Assembly (NCBI GenBank): GCA_021787845.1
Contig: JAJYLH010000007.1
Coordinates: forward strand, 78,497-142,496
DNA from: Myxococcales bacterium
GTDB lineage: Bacteria; Myxococcota; Myxococcia; Myxococcales; JAJYLH01
DNA length: 64,000 nt
Reading direction: 5' to 3'
The notes beneath the pieces were generated by a model. That model was given only the letters and a program-made list of their open reading frames with translations. It was not told where the DNA came from and did not search any database. Positions 35,123 to 45,114 of the stretch are shown one piece after another (position 1 is the first letter of the stretch; each line of letters opens with the position of its first letter). Position numbers and translations under genes: made by a program.

Positions 35123-35566
35123 CTAGACGCGGCGCCGCTTGGGCGGCCGGCAGCCGTTGTGCGGCACCGGGGTCACGTCGCGAATCAGCGTCACCTTGAG
35201 GCCCGCCGCCGAGATGGCCCGAAGCGCCGTCTCCCGCCCGCTTCCCGGGCCCGCGACCAGCACCGTCACGCTCTTCAGGCCGTGCTCCATCGCCTTCGCC
35301 GCCGCGTCGCCCGCCGCCACCTGGGCCGCGAACGGGGTCGACTTGCGGGAGCCCTTGAAGCCACGGGCACCGGCAGAGCTCCAGGAGAGCACGTTGCCGG
35401 AGACGTCGCAGATGGTGATGAGGGTGTTGTTGAAGGTCGAGCGGATGTGGACGATGCCCGACTGGACGTTCTTCTTCACCCGCTTCTTCCCCTTCTTCGG
35501 GGTGATGGGGGCGGGGGTGATCTTCTCGGGCTCCAGCGCGGGGAGCGTTTCGGGAGTGTCAGCCAT
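35123..35566 (-). CDS. rpsK: 30S ribosomal protein S11
   Basis: Platform protein near the mRNA exit and the E site. Of 147 residues, the core has [57 protein letters not shown] and [18 protein letters not shown], all standard. A proline-rich N-terminal extension of about 28 residues is longer than in E. coli. 18 bp downstream of rpsM. Confidence 0.98.
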   Translation of the reverse strand: MADTPETLPALEPEKITPAPITPKKGKKRVKKNVQSGIVHIRSTFNNTLITICDVSGNVLSWSSAGARGFKGSRKSTPFAAQVAAGDAAAKAMEHGLKSVTVLVAGPGSGRETALRAISAAGLKVTLIRDVTPVPHNGCRPPKRRRV

Positions 35567-35584
35567 GTCGTCTCTGGTCTCCGC

Positions 35585-35986
35585 CTACTTCTTCGGCGCC
35601 GCCGGCGTCGCCGCCGCCACCGGCCGGGCGCGGGCGATGGTGCGCTTCGGACCCTTGCGGGTGCGGGCGTTGGTGTGGGTGCGCTGGCCGCGGACCGGGA
35701 GGTTCTTGCGGTGCCGCAGGCCGCGGTAACAGCCGAGGTCCATCAGGCGCTTGACGTTCATCGCCACGTCGCGCCTGAGGTCGCCCTCGACCTTCAGGTT
35801 CGCGTCGATGTACTCGCGGATTTTCCGGACGTCGTCGTCGGAAAGGTCCTTGGTCCGGGTCTTGATGTCGATGCCGGTCGCCACCGTGATCCGCTTGGCG
35901 GTGGTCGGCCCGATTCCGTAGATGTACGTCAGCGCCACTTCGACCCGCTTTTCCCGCGGGAGATCGACGCCAGCAATGCGCGCCAC
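35585..35986 (-). CDS. rpsM: 30S ribosomal protein S13
   Basis: Head protein forming bridges with the large subunit and contacting P-site tRNA. 133 residues starting (M)[18 protein letters not shown], then [13 protein letters not shown] and [20 protein letters not shown]. The start is a GTG at 35986 with GGAG eight bases upstream; the longer open frame to 36034 is not conserved. A short Ala/Pro/Lys tail ends it. Confidence 0.97.
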   Translation of the reverse strand: MARIAGVDLPREKRVEVALTYIYGIGPTTAKRITVATGIDIKTRTKDLSDDDVRKIREYIDANLKVEGDLRRDVAMNVKRLMDLGCYRGLRHRKNLPVRGQRTHTNARTRKGPKRTIARARPVAAATPAAPKK

Positions 35987-36095
35987 TTGGCCACTCCGAA
36001 AGAAGGGCGCCCCTCGAAGGGCCGCCGTCCGCAAGACGACCGCCCGGGCGGCCGCCGAAACCTCCGGCGACGGGGCGCCGCCGGTCTTTTGTCCG

Positions 36096-36212
36096 CTAGC
36101 CCTGCCGCTGCTTGTGGCGAGGGTTCGCCGTGCAGATCACCCGCACCACCCCCTTGCGGCGGATGACCTGGCACTTGTCGCAGATTTTCTTCACGCTCGC
36201 TCGAACCTTCAT
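36096..36212 (-). CDS. rpmJ: 50S ribosomal protein L36
   Basis: Smallest large-subunit protein, 38 residues: [19 protein letters not shown] then [19 protein letters not shown]. The zinc ligands are C11, C14, C27 and H33. The ATG at 36212 has GGAGAG about eight bases upstream. It is the first gene of the local alpha operon; no secY, map or infA lies upstream in this window. Confidence 0.96.
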   Translation of the reverse strand: MKVRASVKKICDKCQVIRRKGVVRVICTANPRHKQRQG

Positions 36213-36943
36213 CGACCGCTCTCCATCCGACGCGCCGCCACGCCTGGGCTGGCGCAGAGCCGGCGGTGACTAGCACCCGGCGGGCCTCGTTGCAAGCAGA
36301 ATCGTCCGACCGGGCGACGGACCGCTATTTCCCCGGCGTTTCTGCGGCGTGCTTCCGCCCGGCCGCCTCCGGGCGCCCCCGCTCTCCCAGGCCGCCGGCC
36401 GTCGGGGGTCCGTTTTTCTCCCCGCCCGTCGCGACTGGCAGTATATTGCATGTTATCGGGAAAGGCCGGCGCAACCAGCACTAAACTGCTACCCGGCGAT
36501 TCGACGGAGAAAGGGCTCCCGGCGGGAACGCTTTTGTCGCCAGGCGGCTGGGTCCTTCCGCGCCCCGGGGAAGCTTCTCAGCGACGCTGCCGGTGGGTGC
36601 CACCGCCGCCGTCGAGCGGCGGCCATCTCCCTCGCCTAGAGGCTCCTCGAAACGCCTCTTCCGCTCGACTGCCGTCGCGACGAACGGTCAGGGCTTTCGC
36701 GGACTGTCCCCGCTCATCGCGAGACTCGTGAGCCGATGGCTCATCGTGGGCGCTGAAAACGGGGATGCCGAGTCGGAGCGCGGACATCCCGTCCACCCTG
36801 CGGGTGCCGGGCATCCTGGGCGGCATCGGGTGGGACGCCCGGATTCCAGGGCGGGCAAGATGCTAAGCGATCCGTGAAGCGTCCCACCACTTTCAGGGCA
36901 GCGCGGTCGAGGGACGGTGCGACGTTCTCGACGAGGGTCGCAG
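36213..36943 (-). promoter_or_regulatory. Upstream region of the alpha operon; TATACT box at 36440-36445
   Basis: About 730 bp without a gene. On the minus strand TATACT (36445-36440) is a good -10 box in a locally AT-rich patch, about 230 bp before rpmJ; a matching -35 is not clear. Long leaders are normal for ribosomal operons. The rest is GC-rich with small inverted repeats (GAGCC-GAT-GGCTC near 36730) and no recognised element. Confidence 0.4.
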
Positions 36944-39900
36944 CTACTGCGAGAGCGACCCGTCCTGGTTGACCGTGGCGATGAGCTCGTCGCTCAGCAC
37001 GTTCGTCCAGCCGTTCCCGGTCGCCTGGTCGAGACCTCCGAAGACGACGAGCTTCCCGTTGACGATGCCGGAGCTCTGACCGTATCGCTGGTCGGGCAGG
37101 AACCCGACGCGCTTCCACGTCGACAGCGAGCCGTCGCCCTTGATCGTCGCCATCAGGATGCTGCTCACCAGCGTTCCCGAAGAGGAGTCGCCGTATTCGG
37201 TGGATCCTCCCACCAGGAACAGGTGCGTCCCGTCGGAGACCAGAGACGCGCTGCCCGGCGACTTCTCCAAGCTGGTCGTCGCCTTCCACAGCCCGAGCGT
37301 TCCGTCGGCGTCGATCGGCGCGAAGAGCACCTCGTGCTCGGCGCAGCCGGCGGACGTTCCGGTGAGCCCGCCGACGACGTACAGGTAGCCGTTCACGACC
37401 AGCGCATCAGGCCGGCTGCGCGTGTCCGGCAGCGCCATCACCGGCGTGTACCCGCTGACCGTTCCGTCGGACGCGAAATCGACCCGCAGGACCTTCGCCT
37501 CGGGGGTCGATTGATCGGGCCCACCGCCAACGAGGTAGACGTGATCGGCGCTCGCGGCCGCCGCGCCATACGTCCAGTCCTGCGGCAGCGGCGTCGTTGC
37601 CTGGTAGGTGATCGTGCCGTCGGACGCGACGAGCCCGAAGGCGGCGTCCTTCGAGCCGACGATCGGATTGCCGCTCTGCCCGGTCGGCGAGCCGCCGAAG
37701 ACGTAGAGGTCGGAGCCCACCGCCGCCACCGCGGCCTCCGGGTTCGAGTTCAGGCTCTGCGCCGTCTTCCAGCCGCTCGCCGCCACCTTCCCGTCGCTGC
37801 CGAGCGTCGCGCTGGCGGTGTCGGTGAGGAGCTGGTTGCCCGTCGTCTGCCCGTCGACCAGGACGATGGCCGAACCGACCATCGCCGCGCCCGCCTCGGT
37901 GCGCCCGCTCGGCAGGACATACAAGGTGTCCGGCAGCGGTGCCGTGGGGCAAGGCGACACTTCCGGGGTGGAGTCGGCCGAGCAGGCGTCGGCTTCGACC
38001 TGCACGGCGGCGGCGGTCTCGCTGAACGTCACGGGCGAGCCGCTCAACGGCGCGTTGGCGTCGTTCGCCGCCGACGCGGTGAAGGTGTCCGTCCCCGGCG
38101 TGGTTCCCAGGTCCACCCAGGCGGTAGCGTACCCGTCGGCACCGGTCTTGACCTGCGTGTAGCCCGACTCGATGGAGCCGCCACCCGACCCGGCCGCCCA
38201 GGTCACGTACACGTCCGACTTGGGATTGCCCGCTTTGTCGGTGACCTCGACGACGAGCGGAACCCACAGCTCGGAGCCGACCATCGCGGTCTCGGCGTCG
38301 CCGCTGACCTGGACCAAGTTGGTCGGCGGGTTCGTCGTCGGAGTCGCGTCGAACTCCACCGAGCCCGCGCCCGGATAGCCGTCGACGGTGGCGGTGAACT
38401 TGTCGCTCTCGTTGACGACCCTCCCCAAGGTCGCCGTCACCCAGGCGGCTCCGGTGTTGTTGCCGTCGGCGTGGGTCGTGCTCGAGGGTGGAATGGTCCC
38501 GGTCCCCGCGGTCACCGCCCAATCGACCTGGATCCCCGGCGTCGGGTTGCCGCCGGCATCCTTGACCATCACGACGAACGGGCTCAGGAGCGGGGTCAGG
38601 ATGGGGCCGACCTGCGGCGGGTCGTTGCCGGAGACGATCTCGATCGACGCGGGCGGCCCCGCCTCGGCCGTCGCGGTAAAGGTGACGGGCTCATTGTTCA
38701 GACCGTCGGGCGTGGTGGCGGTGAAGGTGTCGGTGCCCGGCGTGGCCGACAAGGTCGCGGTCGCCGACGCGAGCCCATCGGAACCGCTTTCGCTCGACGG
38801 CGTCGCTGGCGTGATGCTCGCGCCGGAGTCCTTCGCCGTCCAGATGATCGTCTCGCCGAAGACCGGGTTGCCATACTGGTCGTCGACCTCGACCACCAAC
38901 GGTTGCGCGAGCGTCGAGCCGGCGCGGCCGGACTGGCCGTCGCCCGAGGAGAGCTTGATCGACATCGCATGGCCAGCGACAGCGGTCTCGGTGAACGTCA
39001 CGGGCGATCCCTGCACGTTGAGCGCCGAGGCGGTGAAGGTCTGCGGGCCCGCCTTGGTCCCCAGGACGACGCTGGCGGTCGCGGTGCCGTCACCGACGGT
39101 GAGGCTCGGCGAATCGCTGGGGGTGATTTGCCCGCCGCCCGTCGCCACCGCCCAGGTGATGGGAACGTTCGAGACCGGGTCGCCGCCGCTCGTCACCTTC
39201 ACCGTGAGCTGCGCCGCGAGCAGCGGCTTGCCGACCGTGCCTGTGTATCCGTCGCCGTCCACGATGGAGAGCGTCGGCTGGGTCTTGGCGGTCACGGTGA
39301 AGACGACCTGCGTCGCCGTCCCATCGATCGTCGCCGTGAACGTCTGGGTGCCCGCGCTCGCTCCCAGGGTCGCGGTCGCCTGCGCGTCGCCGCTCGCGTC
39401 GGTCACGCTCGTCGCGGCGATGCTCCCGCCGCCGGAGGTGGCCCAATCCACGGTCACGCCCGAGACCGGGTTCCCGTAGCTGTCGGTGACGGTCACGACG
39501 AAGGGGTTGCCGAGCGGGCTGTTCGCATACCCGTTCTGTCCGTCTCCGGAAGCGCTGGCGATCGCCGCCGGCGCTGCCGCCGTGCCCGTCGCGGTGAAGG
39601 TCGCCGAAAGCCCGCCCGCGAGGGTCAGCGTGATCGTCTCGGGTCCGGCCGCCGTGCTCAGGGTCAGCCCGGTCGAGGCGCTCCCGTTCATGTCGGTCCC
39701 GGTGCTCGGCGCCACGGGGCTCGCGCCCGCGTACTCCCCCGATTGCGCGCCCTCGGTCCCCGCGCCCAGCGTCCAGGTCACCGCCACGTTCGGCACCGGG
39801 TTGCCGAAGCTGTCGGTCACCACGACCGCGAGCGGGGCCTTCAGGGTCGTGCCCACCGTCGCCGACTGCCCGTCGCCGGTCTTCGCGATCGTCGCCGGCG

Positions 39901-42193
39901 GCCCAGCGGTCGCGGCGGCGGTGAAGGTGACCGGCGAACCGGTGATTCCGGGGGCGGAAGCGGTGTAGGTCTCCTGGCCGCCGGATTGGGCGAGGCTCGC
40001 GGTCGCCTGCGCCTCGCCGTTGTCGCCGGTGAGGCTGTTAGGCGCGATGGTGCCGCCGCCGGTCGCCGCCTTCCAGGAGATCGCGACGCCGCCCACCGGC
40101 TGGTTGCCGGAATCGATCACGCTGACCACGAACGGCTGGGCGAGCGGCGAGCCGGCTGCGCCGCTCTGATCGTCGCCGGAGACGATGGCGAGGGTCGCCA
40201 CCACCGCCTTCGCGGTGAAGGTCACCGGCGATCCGCTCAATCCGTCAGCGGAAGCGGTGTAGGTCTCCTGCTCCGCCACCGCTCCCAAAGTGGCGGTCGA
40301 CTGGGCGAGGCCGTCGCCGCCGGTGTCGCTGGCCGATGGCGCGAGGGTGCCGCCTCCGGTCGCGACCGCCCAGGCGACCGGCACGCCCGGGACCGGATTG
40401 CCGTACTGGTCGGTCACCAGCACCACGAACGGCGCGATCGTCCCGCCGACGCCGGCCACCTGCCGGTCGCCGGACGAGAGGGCGAGGTCCGCCGCCGCCG
40501 CCGGGGTGGCGGTAGCGCTGAAGGTCACCGAAGCGGCCGAGACCCCGCCGATGCTCGCGGTGAAGGTGTCGGTTCCCGCCTTGGTCCCGAGGGTCCCGGT
40601 CGCCTGCGCGAGGCCGTTCGCATCGGTCTGGCTCGTCGCCGCGATGGTCCCGCCGCCCGTCGCCGCCGCCCAATCGACGGTCACGCCGGACACCGGGTTG
40701 CCGTAGGCGTCGGTCACCATCGCGACCAAGGCCGAGCCGAGCTGGGTCGCCACCTTCCCCGACTGGCCGTTGCCGGAAACCGACACGATCGCCGCCGGGG
40801 CTCCCACGCCCGCCTTCGCGGTGAACGTAACCGGGTCGAGGCCCGCGACCGCCGCCGAGAAGGTGTCGGCTCCGACGCTCTGCCCCAGGGTCGCCGCCGC
40901 CGCCGCGAGGCCGTCGCCGCCGGTCTCCTGCCCTCCGGTCATGCTCCCGTCTCCCGACACCGCTGCCCAGGTCACCGAGACCCCGCCGACGGGGTTCGAG
41001 CTCGCGTCGGTCACCAGCACCACCAAGGGGGCCCCCAGGGGTTGGCCGACCACGCCGGCCTGCTGGTCGCCCGCCGACACGGCGAGGTGCGCCGGGACGC
41101 CAGGCAGGGCGGTAGCGGTGAAGCCCACCGGCGAGCCGGCGAGGCCCTCGACCGAGGCGGTGAAGGTGTCGCTGCCCGCCTTCGTTCCGAGGGTGCCCGT
41201 CGCCTGCGCGGTCCCGCCGTCGCCGGTCTGGCTCGTCGCCTCGATGCTGCCGCCGCCCGTCGCCGCGGCCCAGTCGACCGTGACGCCCTGGACCGAGTTT
41301 CCGTACTGGTCCGTCACCAGCACCGCGAATGGCGCCGCGAGCACGGCCCCGACGGTTCCCTGCTGCCCGTCGCCGCTCTCGAGGGCGATGGCGGCGGCGG
41401 GCCCGGCGGCAGCGGTCTCGGTGAACGCGACGGGCGATCCGCTCACGCCGTCGAGGGAGGCGGTGAAGGTATCGGTGCCGATGGCGGTGCCCAGGGTCGC
41501 CGTCGCCTGGGCGATGCCGCCCGCGCCGGTCTTGCTCGTCGCGCCGACGCTGCCGCCGCCGCTCGGGGCGGTCCAGGTGACGGTGACGCCGGGCACCGGA
41601 TTGCCAGCGCCGTCGCTCACGAGCACCGCGAGCGGCGTCGGAAGAGCGGTCCCCACGGTGCCCGTCTGCCCGTCACCGGCGCTGGACGCGATCGTCGCGG
41701 GCTGCCCGGCGGTGGCGGTCGCGGTGAAGGTCACCGGCGAGCCGGCCAGCCCTTCTTTCGAGGCGGTGAAGGTCTCGGTGCCGAGGGCGGTCCCCAGGGT
41801 CGCCGTGGTCTTGGCGACGCCGTCGTCGCCGGTCTCGCTCGACGCGAGGATGCTGCCGCCGCCGGTCACCGCGAGCCACTGCACGGTCACCCGGGGCACC
41901 GGGTGGCCGGCGTGGTCGGTCACCAGCACCGCGAAAGGCATCGCCAGAGCGCTGCCGGCGGGCCCCGTCTGGTGATCGCCGCTGCTCAGAGCGAGGTTCG
42001 CCGGCGGGCCGACCTGGGTGCCGCCGTCGTTCGATGCGGCCACGCACTTGCCGGCGGAGCACTGCGACCCGGCGGCGCAGTCGCTGTCCTTCTGGCAGGT
42101 CGTCGCGGGGCTCCCCCCGCACGCGGTCGCGAGAGCGCAAGCCACGACCAAGAGCCCTTTCGCTCCCTGGCCCCCGAAGGTTCGCCAAGTCAT
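36944..42193 (-). CDS. Giant surface lipoprotein: Cys-rich tag, 13 Ig-like repeats, Kelch-type C-terminus
   Basis: 1,749 residues. The ATG at 42193 has GGAGG upstream. Signal peptide with lipobox LATAC, then CQKDSDCAAGSQCSAGKC, a Myxococcota-type Cys motif. Thirteen tandem Ig-like (invasin/BIG_1-type) domains of about 98 residues follow, each opening near SGDGQ and carrying VLVTDQYGNPVPGVTVDWA and TFTA motifs; repeats 3, 5 and 9 are the most alike. The last 400 residues are Kelch-like blades (LYVFGGSPTGQ, VYLVGGGPDQ, LYVVGGLTGTS, LFLVGGSTEYG, LVVFGGLDQATGN) that should form a beta-propeller. Probably a stalk that displays a binding head; a role in adhesion is inference. Confidence 0.9.
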   Translation of the reverse strand: MTWRTFGGQGAKGLLVVACALATACGGSPATTCQKDSDCAAGSQCSAGKCVAASNDGGTQVGPPANLALSSGDHQTGPAGSALAMPFAVLVTDHAGHPVPRVTVQWLAVTGGGSILASSETGDDGVAKTTATLGTALGTETFTASKEGLAGSPVTFTATATAGQPATIASSAGDGQTGTVGTALPTPLAVLVSDGAGNPVPGVTVTWTAPSGGGSVGATSKTGAGGIAQATATLGTAIGTDTFTASLDGVSGSPVAFTETAAAGPAAAIALESGDGQQGTVGAVLAAPFAVLVTDQYGNSVQGVTVDWAAATGGGSIEATSQTGDGGTAQATGTLGTKAGSDTFTASVEGLAGSPVGFTATALPGVPAHLAVSAGDQQAGVVGQPLGAPLVVLVTDASSNPVGGVSVTWAAVSGDGSMTGGQETGGDGLAAAAATLGQSVGADTFSAAVAGLDPVTFTAKAGVGAPAAIVSVSGNGQSGKVATQLGSALVAMVTDAYGNPVSGVTVDWAAATGGGTIAATSQTDANGLAQATGTLGTKAGTDTFTASIGGVSAASVTFSATATPAAAADLALSSGDRQVAGVGGTIAPFVVLVTDQYGNPVPGVPVAWAVATGGGTLAPSASDTGGDGLAQSTATLGAVAEQETYTASADGLSGSPVTFTAKAVVATLAIVSGDDQSGAAGSPLAQPFVVSVIDSGNQPVGGVAISWKAATGGGTIAPNSLTGDNGEAQATASLAQSGGQETYTASAPGITGSPVTFTAAATAGPPATIAKTGDGQSATVGTTLKAPLAVVVTDSFGNPVPNVAVTWTLGAGTEGAQSGEYAGASPVAPSTGTDMNGSASTGLTLSTAAGPETITLTLAGGLSATFTATGTAAAPAAIASASGDGQNGYANSPLGNPFVVTVTDSYGNPVSGVTVDWATSGGGSIAATSVTDASGDAQATATLGASAGTQTFTATIDGTATQVVFTVTAKTQPTLSIVDGDGYTGTVGKPLLAAQLTVKVTSGGDPVSNVPITWAVATGGGQITPSDSPSLTVGDGTATASVVLGTKAGPQTFTASALNVQGSPVTFTETAVAGHAMSIKLSSGDGQSGRAGSTLAQPLVVEVDDQYGNPVFGETIIWTAKDSGASITPATPSSESGSDGLASATATLSATPGTDTFTATTPDGLNNEPVTFTATAEAGPPASIEIVSGNDPPQVGPILTPLLSPFVVMVKDAGGNPTPGIQVDWAVTAGTGTIPPSSTTHADGNNTGAAWVTATLGRVVNESDKFTATVDGYPGAGSVEFDATPTTNPPTNLVQVSGDAETAMVGSELWVPLVVEVTDKAGNPKSDVYVTWAAGSGGGSIESGYTQVKTGADGYATAWVDLGTTPGTDTFTASAANDANAPLSGSPVTFSETAAAVQVEADACSADSTPEVSPCPTAPLPDTLYVLPSGRTEAGAAMVGSAIVLVDGQTTGNQLLTDTASATLGSDGKVAASGWKTAQSLNSNPEAAVAAVGSDLYVFGGSPTGQSGNPIVGSKDAAFGLVASDGTITYQATTPLPQDWTYGAAAASADHVYLVGGGPDQSTPEAKVLRVDFASDGTVSGYTPVMALPDTRSRPDALVVNGYLYVVGGLTGTSAGCAEHEVLFAPIDADGTLGLWKATTSLEKSPGSASLVSDGTHLFLVGGSTEYGDSSSGTLVSSILMATIKGDGSLSTWKRVGFLPDQRYGQSSGIVNGKLVVFGGLDQATGNGWTNVLSDELIATVNQDGSLSQ

Positions 42194-42364
42194 CTCGAGG
42201 CCTCCGTGCCCGCCGGGAATGCCTGCCGGCGTGAGAAAAACGAAAGCGCCATCGTACACCAGGAGAGCCGGACGGGCCGGCCGCTGGCCGCTCACGCCTG
42301 TTTCCGCTCGCGGGCGCGCGCGCCCCTCGGGGCTCCTGGGGAAGGCGCGGCCTGGCGCGGGTCG

Positions 42365-43594
42365 TCAGGGCTTGCGGCGCGAGGCGACCGTCTTCTTCGG
42401 CAGCTCGTACTCGATGGTGCTCCGGAGCTTGCGCGCGCGGCGCTGGACGGCGGCGTCGAGGGTGGCGACGGCGTCGACGAAGTGGTCCATCAACCGGCGC
42501 GGCTTCTTCGTGAGGCTCGGATCGGACAGGAGCGCGTAGGTGATCCACGGGAAGATGGCGGTCACGTCGGCGTGGACGTAGATGGAGCGGCCGACGCCTT
42601 CCGGCGAGACCTTGCCCCAGGTGTGACCCTCTCCAGCAGGGCAAGAGCTCAGCGCGCCGTTGTCGACCGGGTCGACGCAGATCTGCACGTCGATGTCGAA
42701 CCCCGGCGTCGGCACCCCGAGAATCTGGTCCAAGAGCGGCTCGCCCTGGAGCGTGTAGTTCTTGGGAACGCCGCCCCCCAGCATCATCACCGCGAGCGGC
42801 CGCCCGAGCTTTTCCGAGGCGTAGTGCTGCATCGCCGCCATCGCGAAGACGTCGTCGTTCACGTCGATTTCCAGCTTGAACTCCGCCCCCAGGAGCCGCT
42901 TGAGCTTGACCATGTTGAGGAAGATCGAGCCGTCCTGCACCGCGCCGACGAAGATCGGGACGCCGTGGCGGTAGCAGGTCGACAAGAGGCTGGGCGTCTC
43001 GATGCCCAGCGCCTCTTCGATGTCCGCGATTTCCTTGCCCAATAAGGAGTGCAGCTCCGGTGTCGTCATCCGCCGCTGGAACTCGGGCTTACGCAGGAGG
43101 GCGGAGAAGAGCCGGTCGGTGTCGAGCAGCGTCTCCTCCCAGAAGCCCAGGTCGTAGATGCGGATGATGCGCGCGAGACGCAGCTTCAGGTCGCCGGCGT
43201 TGGGGTCGATTTCGTGGATGCGGTGGCCGATGAGCCGGTGGGCGTCGTGGTAGAGGTTCGCGCCGGTGGTCGTCAGGGACTCGATGATGCCCCGCTCGAT
43301 CAGCGGAATCAGGCAGCTCTGGTGGAGGCCGGCAGGGGTCATGGCCCCCGAGAGCGTTGCAAAGAGGCTGTAGTCCTCCTGGATGGCGCGAACGAGGAGC
43401 TCGAAAGCGGTCCTCTCCTGCCGGCCGACGTAGGCGGGAAAGCCGTGGCGGAGGATTTCCGCCGGCGATTCGCGGCCGGTGATCGCGCGGGGCGAGACGT
43501 CGCGGGCGCGCGCGAGCTCACCGCGCAAGCCCCGCGCGCGGCTCAAGGAGGCGTTCTTCTTCGAGCGGGCGTCGTCGGGAACGCGAGGCATCAT
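42365..43594 (-). CDS. Deoxyhypusine synthase-family protein
   Basis: A 409-residue NAD-dependent aminobutyl-transferase fold. In eukaryotes and archaea the family modifies eIF5A; bacteria lack that substrate and their members are linked to homospermidine or related polyamine metabolism. Visible features are the NAD-binding pieces SLLSTCYRHGVPIFVGAVQD and VMMLGGGVPKNYTLQGEPLL, and the catalytic-lysine segment HTWGKV followed by YVHADVTAIFPWITYALL, which aligns with WGKI...VYADASLVFPL of human DHS. So the enzyme appears active. ATGATG at 43594/43591 gives two starts, the second better spaced from GGAG. It is divergent from pyruvate kinase. Confidence 0.88.
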   Translation of the reverse strand: MMPRVPDDARSKKNASLSRARGLRGELARARDVSPRAITGRESPAEILRHGFPAYVGRQERTAFELLVRAIQEDYSLFATLSGAMTPAGLHQSCLIPLIERGIIESLTTTGANLYHDAHRLIGHRIHEIDPNAGDLKLRLARIIRIYDLGFWEETLLDTDRLFSALLRKPEFQRRMTTPELHSLLGKEIADIEEALGIETPSLLSTCYRHGVPIFVGAVQDGSIFLNMVKLKRLLGAEFKLEIDVNDDVFAMAAMQHYASEKLGRPLAVMMLGGGVPKNYTLQGEPLLDQILGVPTPGFDIDVQICVDPVDNGALSSCPAGEGHTWGKVSPEGVGRSIYVHADVTAIFPWITYALLSDPSLTKKPRRLMDHFVDAVATLDAAVQRRARKLRSTIEYELPKKTVASRRKP

Positions 43595-43680
43595 TGGGCT
43601 CCATCGCCACTTTGGGGCGGCGCATGATAGCCGCGCGCCGGCCGGGTGCTACGGTCCGTCGAAGGAGGCGTCGAGGTTTC

Positions 43681-45084
43681 ATGCGCAGGGCGCGGATCGT
43701 CGCGACGCTGGGGCCGGCGTCGAGCACGTTCGAGGAGGTGCTGGCGCTGGCGCGGGCGGGGATGGACGTCGCGCGGCTGAATTTTTCGCATGGCACACAC
43801 GAGGAGCACCGGGCGCTGTTCGAAGCGGTTCGGCGCGCGGCCGGCGAAGCGGGCCGGCCGGTGGCGGTGCTGCAGGATTTGCAAGGACCGAAGATCCGGG
43901 TCGGCAAGCTCGCTGGCGGCCGTTACGACCTCGTGCCCGGCTCGCTCGTCACGCTGACGGTCGACCCCGACGACCCGGACCCCGGCAAGGTCCCCTGCGC
44001 CTTCGCCGGCCTGCCGCAGGCATTGCGCAAAGGGGATCCGATTCTGCTCGCCGACGGCGCCTTCCGGCTGGAGACGACGGAGGTCCGCGAAAAGGAGGTC
44101 GTGGCGCGGGTGCTCACTGGCGGCGCTCTCACCGACCATAAGGGCATCAACCTGCCGGGAGCGGCGCTGAGTATCCCCGCGCTGACGCCGAAGGACGTCG
44201 ATGATCTGCGTTTCGGCGTCTCGCTCGGCGTCGATTTCGTCGCCTTGAGCTTCGTGCGCCACGCCAGCGACCTCGCCGAGGTCCGCCGGATAGCGGGAGC
44301 GCTGCCGGTGATCGCAAAGATCGAAAAGCCGCAGGCGGTCGAGCACCTCGACGCCATCTGCCGGGCCGCGGATGGCATCATGGTCGCGCGGGGCGACCTG
44401 GGCGTGGAGCTGCCGCTCCAGAAAGTGCCGACGCTCCAGAAGCACGCGATTGCGCTGGCGAACCGGCTCGGGAAGACGGCCATCGTCGCGACCCAGATGC
44501 TGGAGTCGATGGTCGACCATCCGGCGCCGACCCGGGCGGAGGTCAGCGACGTCGCCAACGCCATTCTCGACGGCGCCGACGCGGTGATGCTCTCCGAGGA
44601 GAGCGCGGTCGGGAAGTTTCCCGAGCGGGCGGTGCGCACGATGGCGACGATCATCGAAGAGGCGGAAAGACACCCGCGGACTTGCCCGCCGCACCTCTCG
44701 GAGCCGCTCCTGCCGGACGGCACCTTCGCCCCGGCCGTCGCGCGGGCCGCCACCGCCGCCGCCGAGCAGCTCGGCATCCGGACCATCGCCTGCTACACCC
44801 GCAGCGGCGAGACCGCGCGTCTGCTCGCGGAGTGCCGGCCGCGCGCGGCGATCGTCGCCTTCACACCGCACGAGTCGACCTACGCCCGGACCGCGCTCTC
44901 CTGGGGCACCCGGGCGCGCCGAGCGGAAGCGTTCCACTCCACCGACGAGATGCTGCGCGCGCTTTCGGCGGCGCTGGTCGAGCACGGCGACGCCCGCCCG
45001 GGGGAAGCGGTCATCGTCTGCAGCGCCGTTCCCCCCGACCGCGCGAGCGGCGGCACCTCGATGATGCAGATGCTCCGGGTCTAG
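43681..45084 (+). CDS. pyk: Pyruvate kinase
   Basis: Final ATP-forming step of glycolysis, phosphoenolpyruvate to pyruvate. 467 residues with IVATLGPASSTFEEVLALAR, ARLNFSHGTHEEH, DLQGPKIRVGKL, the active-site segment PVIAKIEKPQAVEHLDAICR, IMVARGDLGVELPLQKVP and ATQMLESMVDHPAPTRAEVS, then the C-terminal domain with TRSGETARLLAECRP. The ATG at 43681 has GAGG close by and is preferred to upstream in-frame ATGs in a basic non-conserved stretch. Confidence 0.97.
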   Translation: MRRARIVATLGPASSTFEEVLALARAGMDVARLNFSHGTHEEHRALFEAVRRAAGEAGRPVAVLQDLQGPKIRVGKLAGGRYDLVPGSLVTLTVDPDDPDPGKVPCAFAGLPQALRKGDPILLADGAFRLETTEVREKEVVARVLTGGALTDHKGINLPGAALSIPALTPKDVDDLRFGVSLGVDFVALSFVRHASDLAEVRRIAGALPVIAKIEKPQAVEHLDAICRAADGIMVARGDLGVELPLQKVPTLQKHAIALANRLGKTAIVATQMLESMVDHPAPTRAEVSDVANAILDGADAVMLSEESAVGKFPERAVRTMATIIEEAERHPRTCPPHLSEPLLPDGTFAPAVARAATAAAEQLGIRTIACYTRSGETARLLAECRPRAAIVAFTPHESTYARTALSWGTRARRAEAFHSTDEMLRALSAALVEHGDARPGEAVIVCSAVPPDRASGGTSMMQMLRV

Positions 45085-45114
45085 CGCGGGCGCGACGCGG
45101 AGGTCGCCGCGCTC

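Noticed and set aside
36917..43045. 2,042-codon open frame on the plus strand
   Set aside because: Antisense shadow of the Ig/Kelch lipoprotein and the deoxyhypusine-synthase gene; high G+C keeps it free of stops. Composition is Arg/Gly/Ala-rich with no domains.
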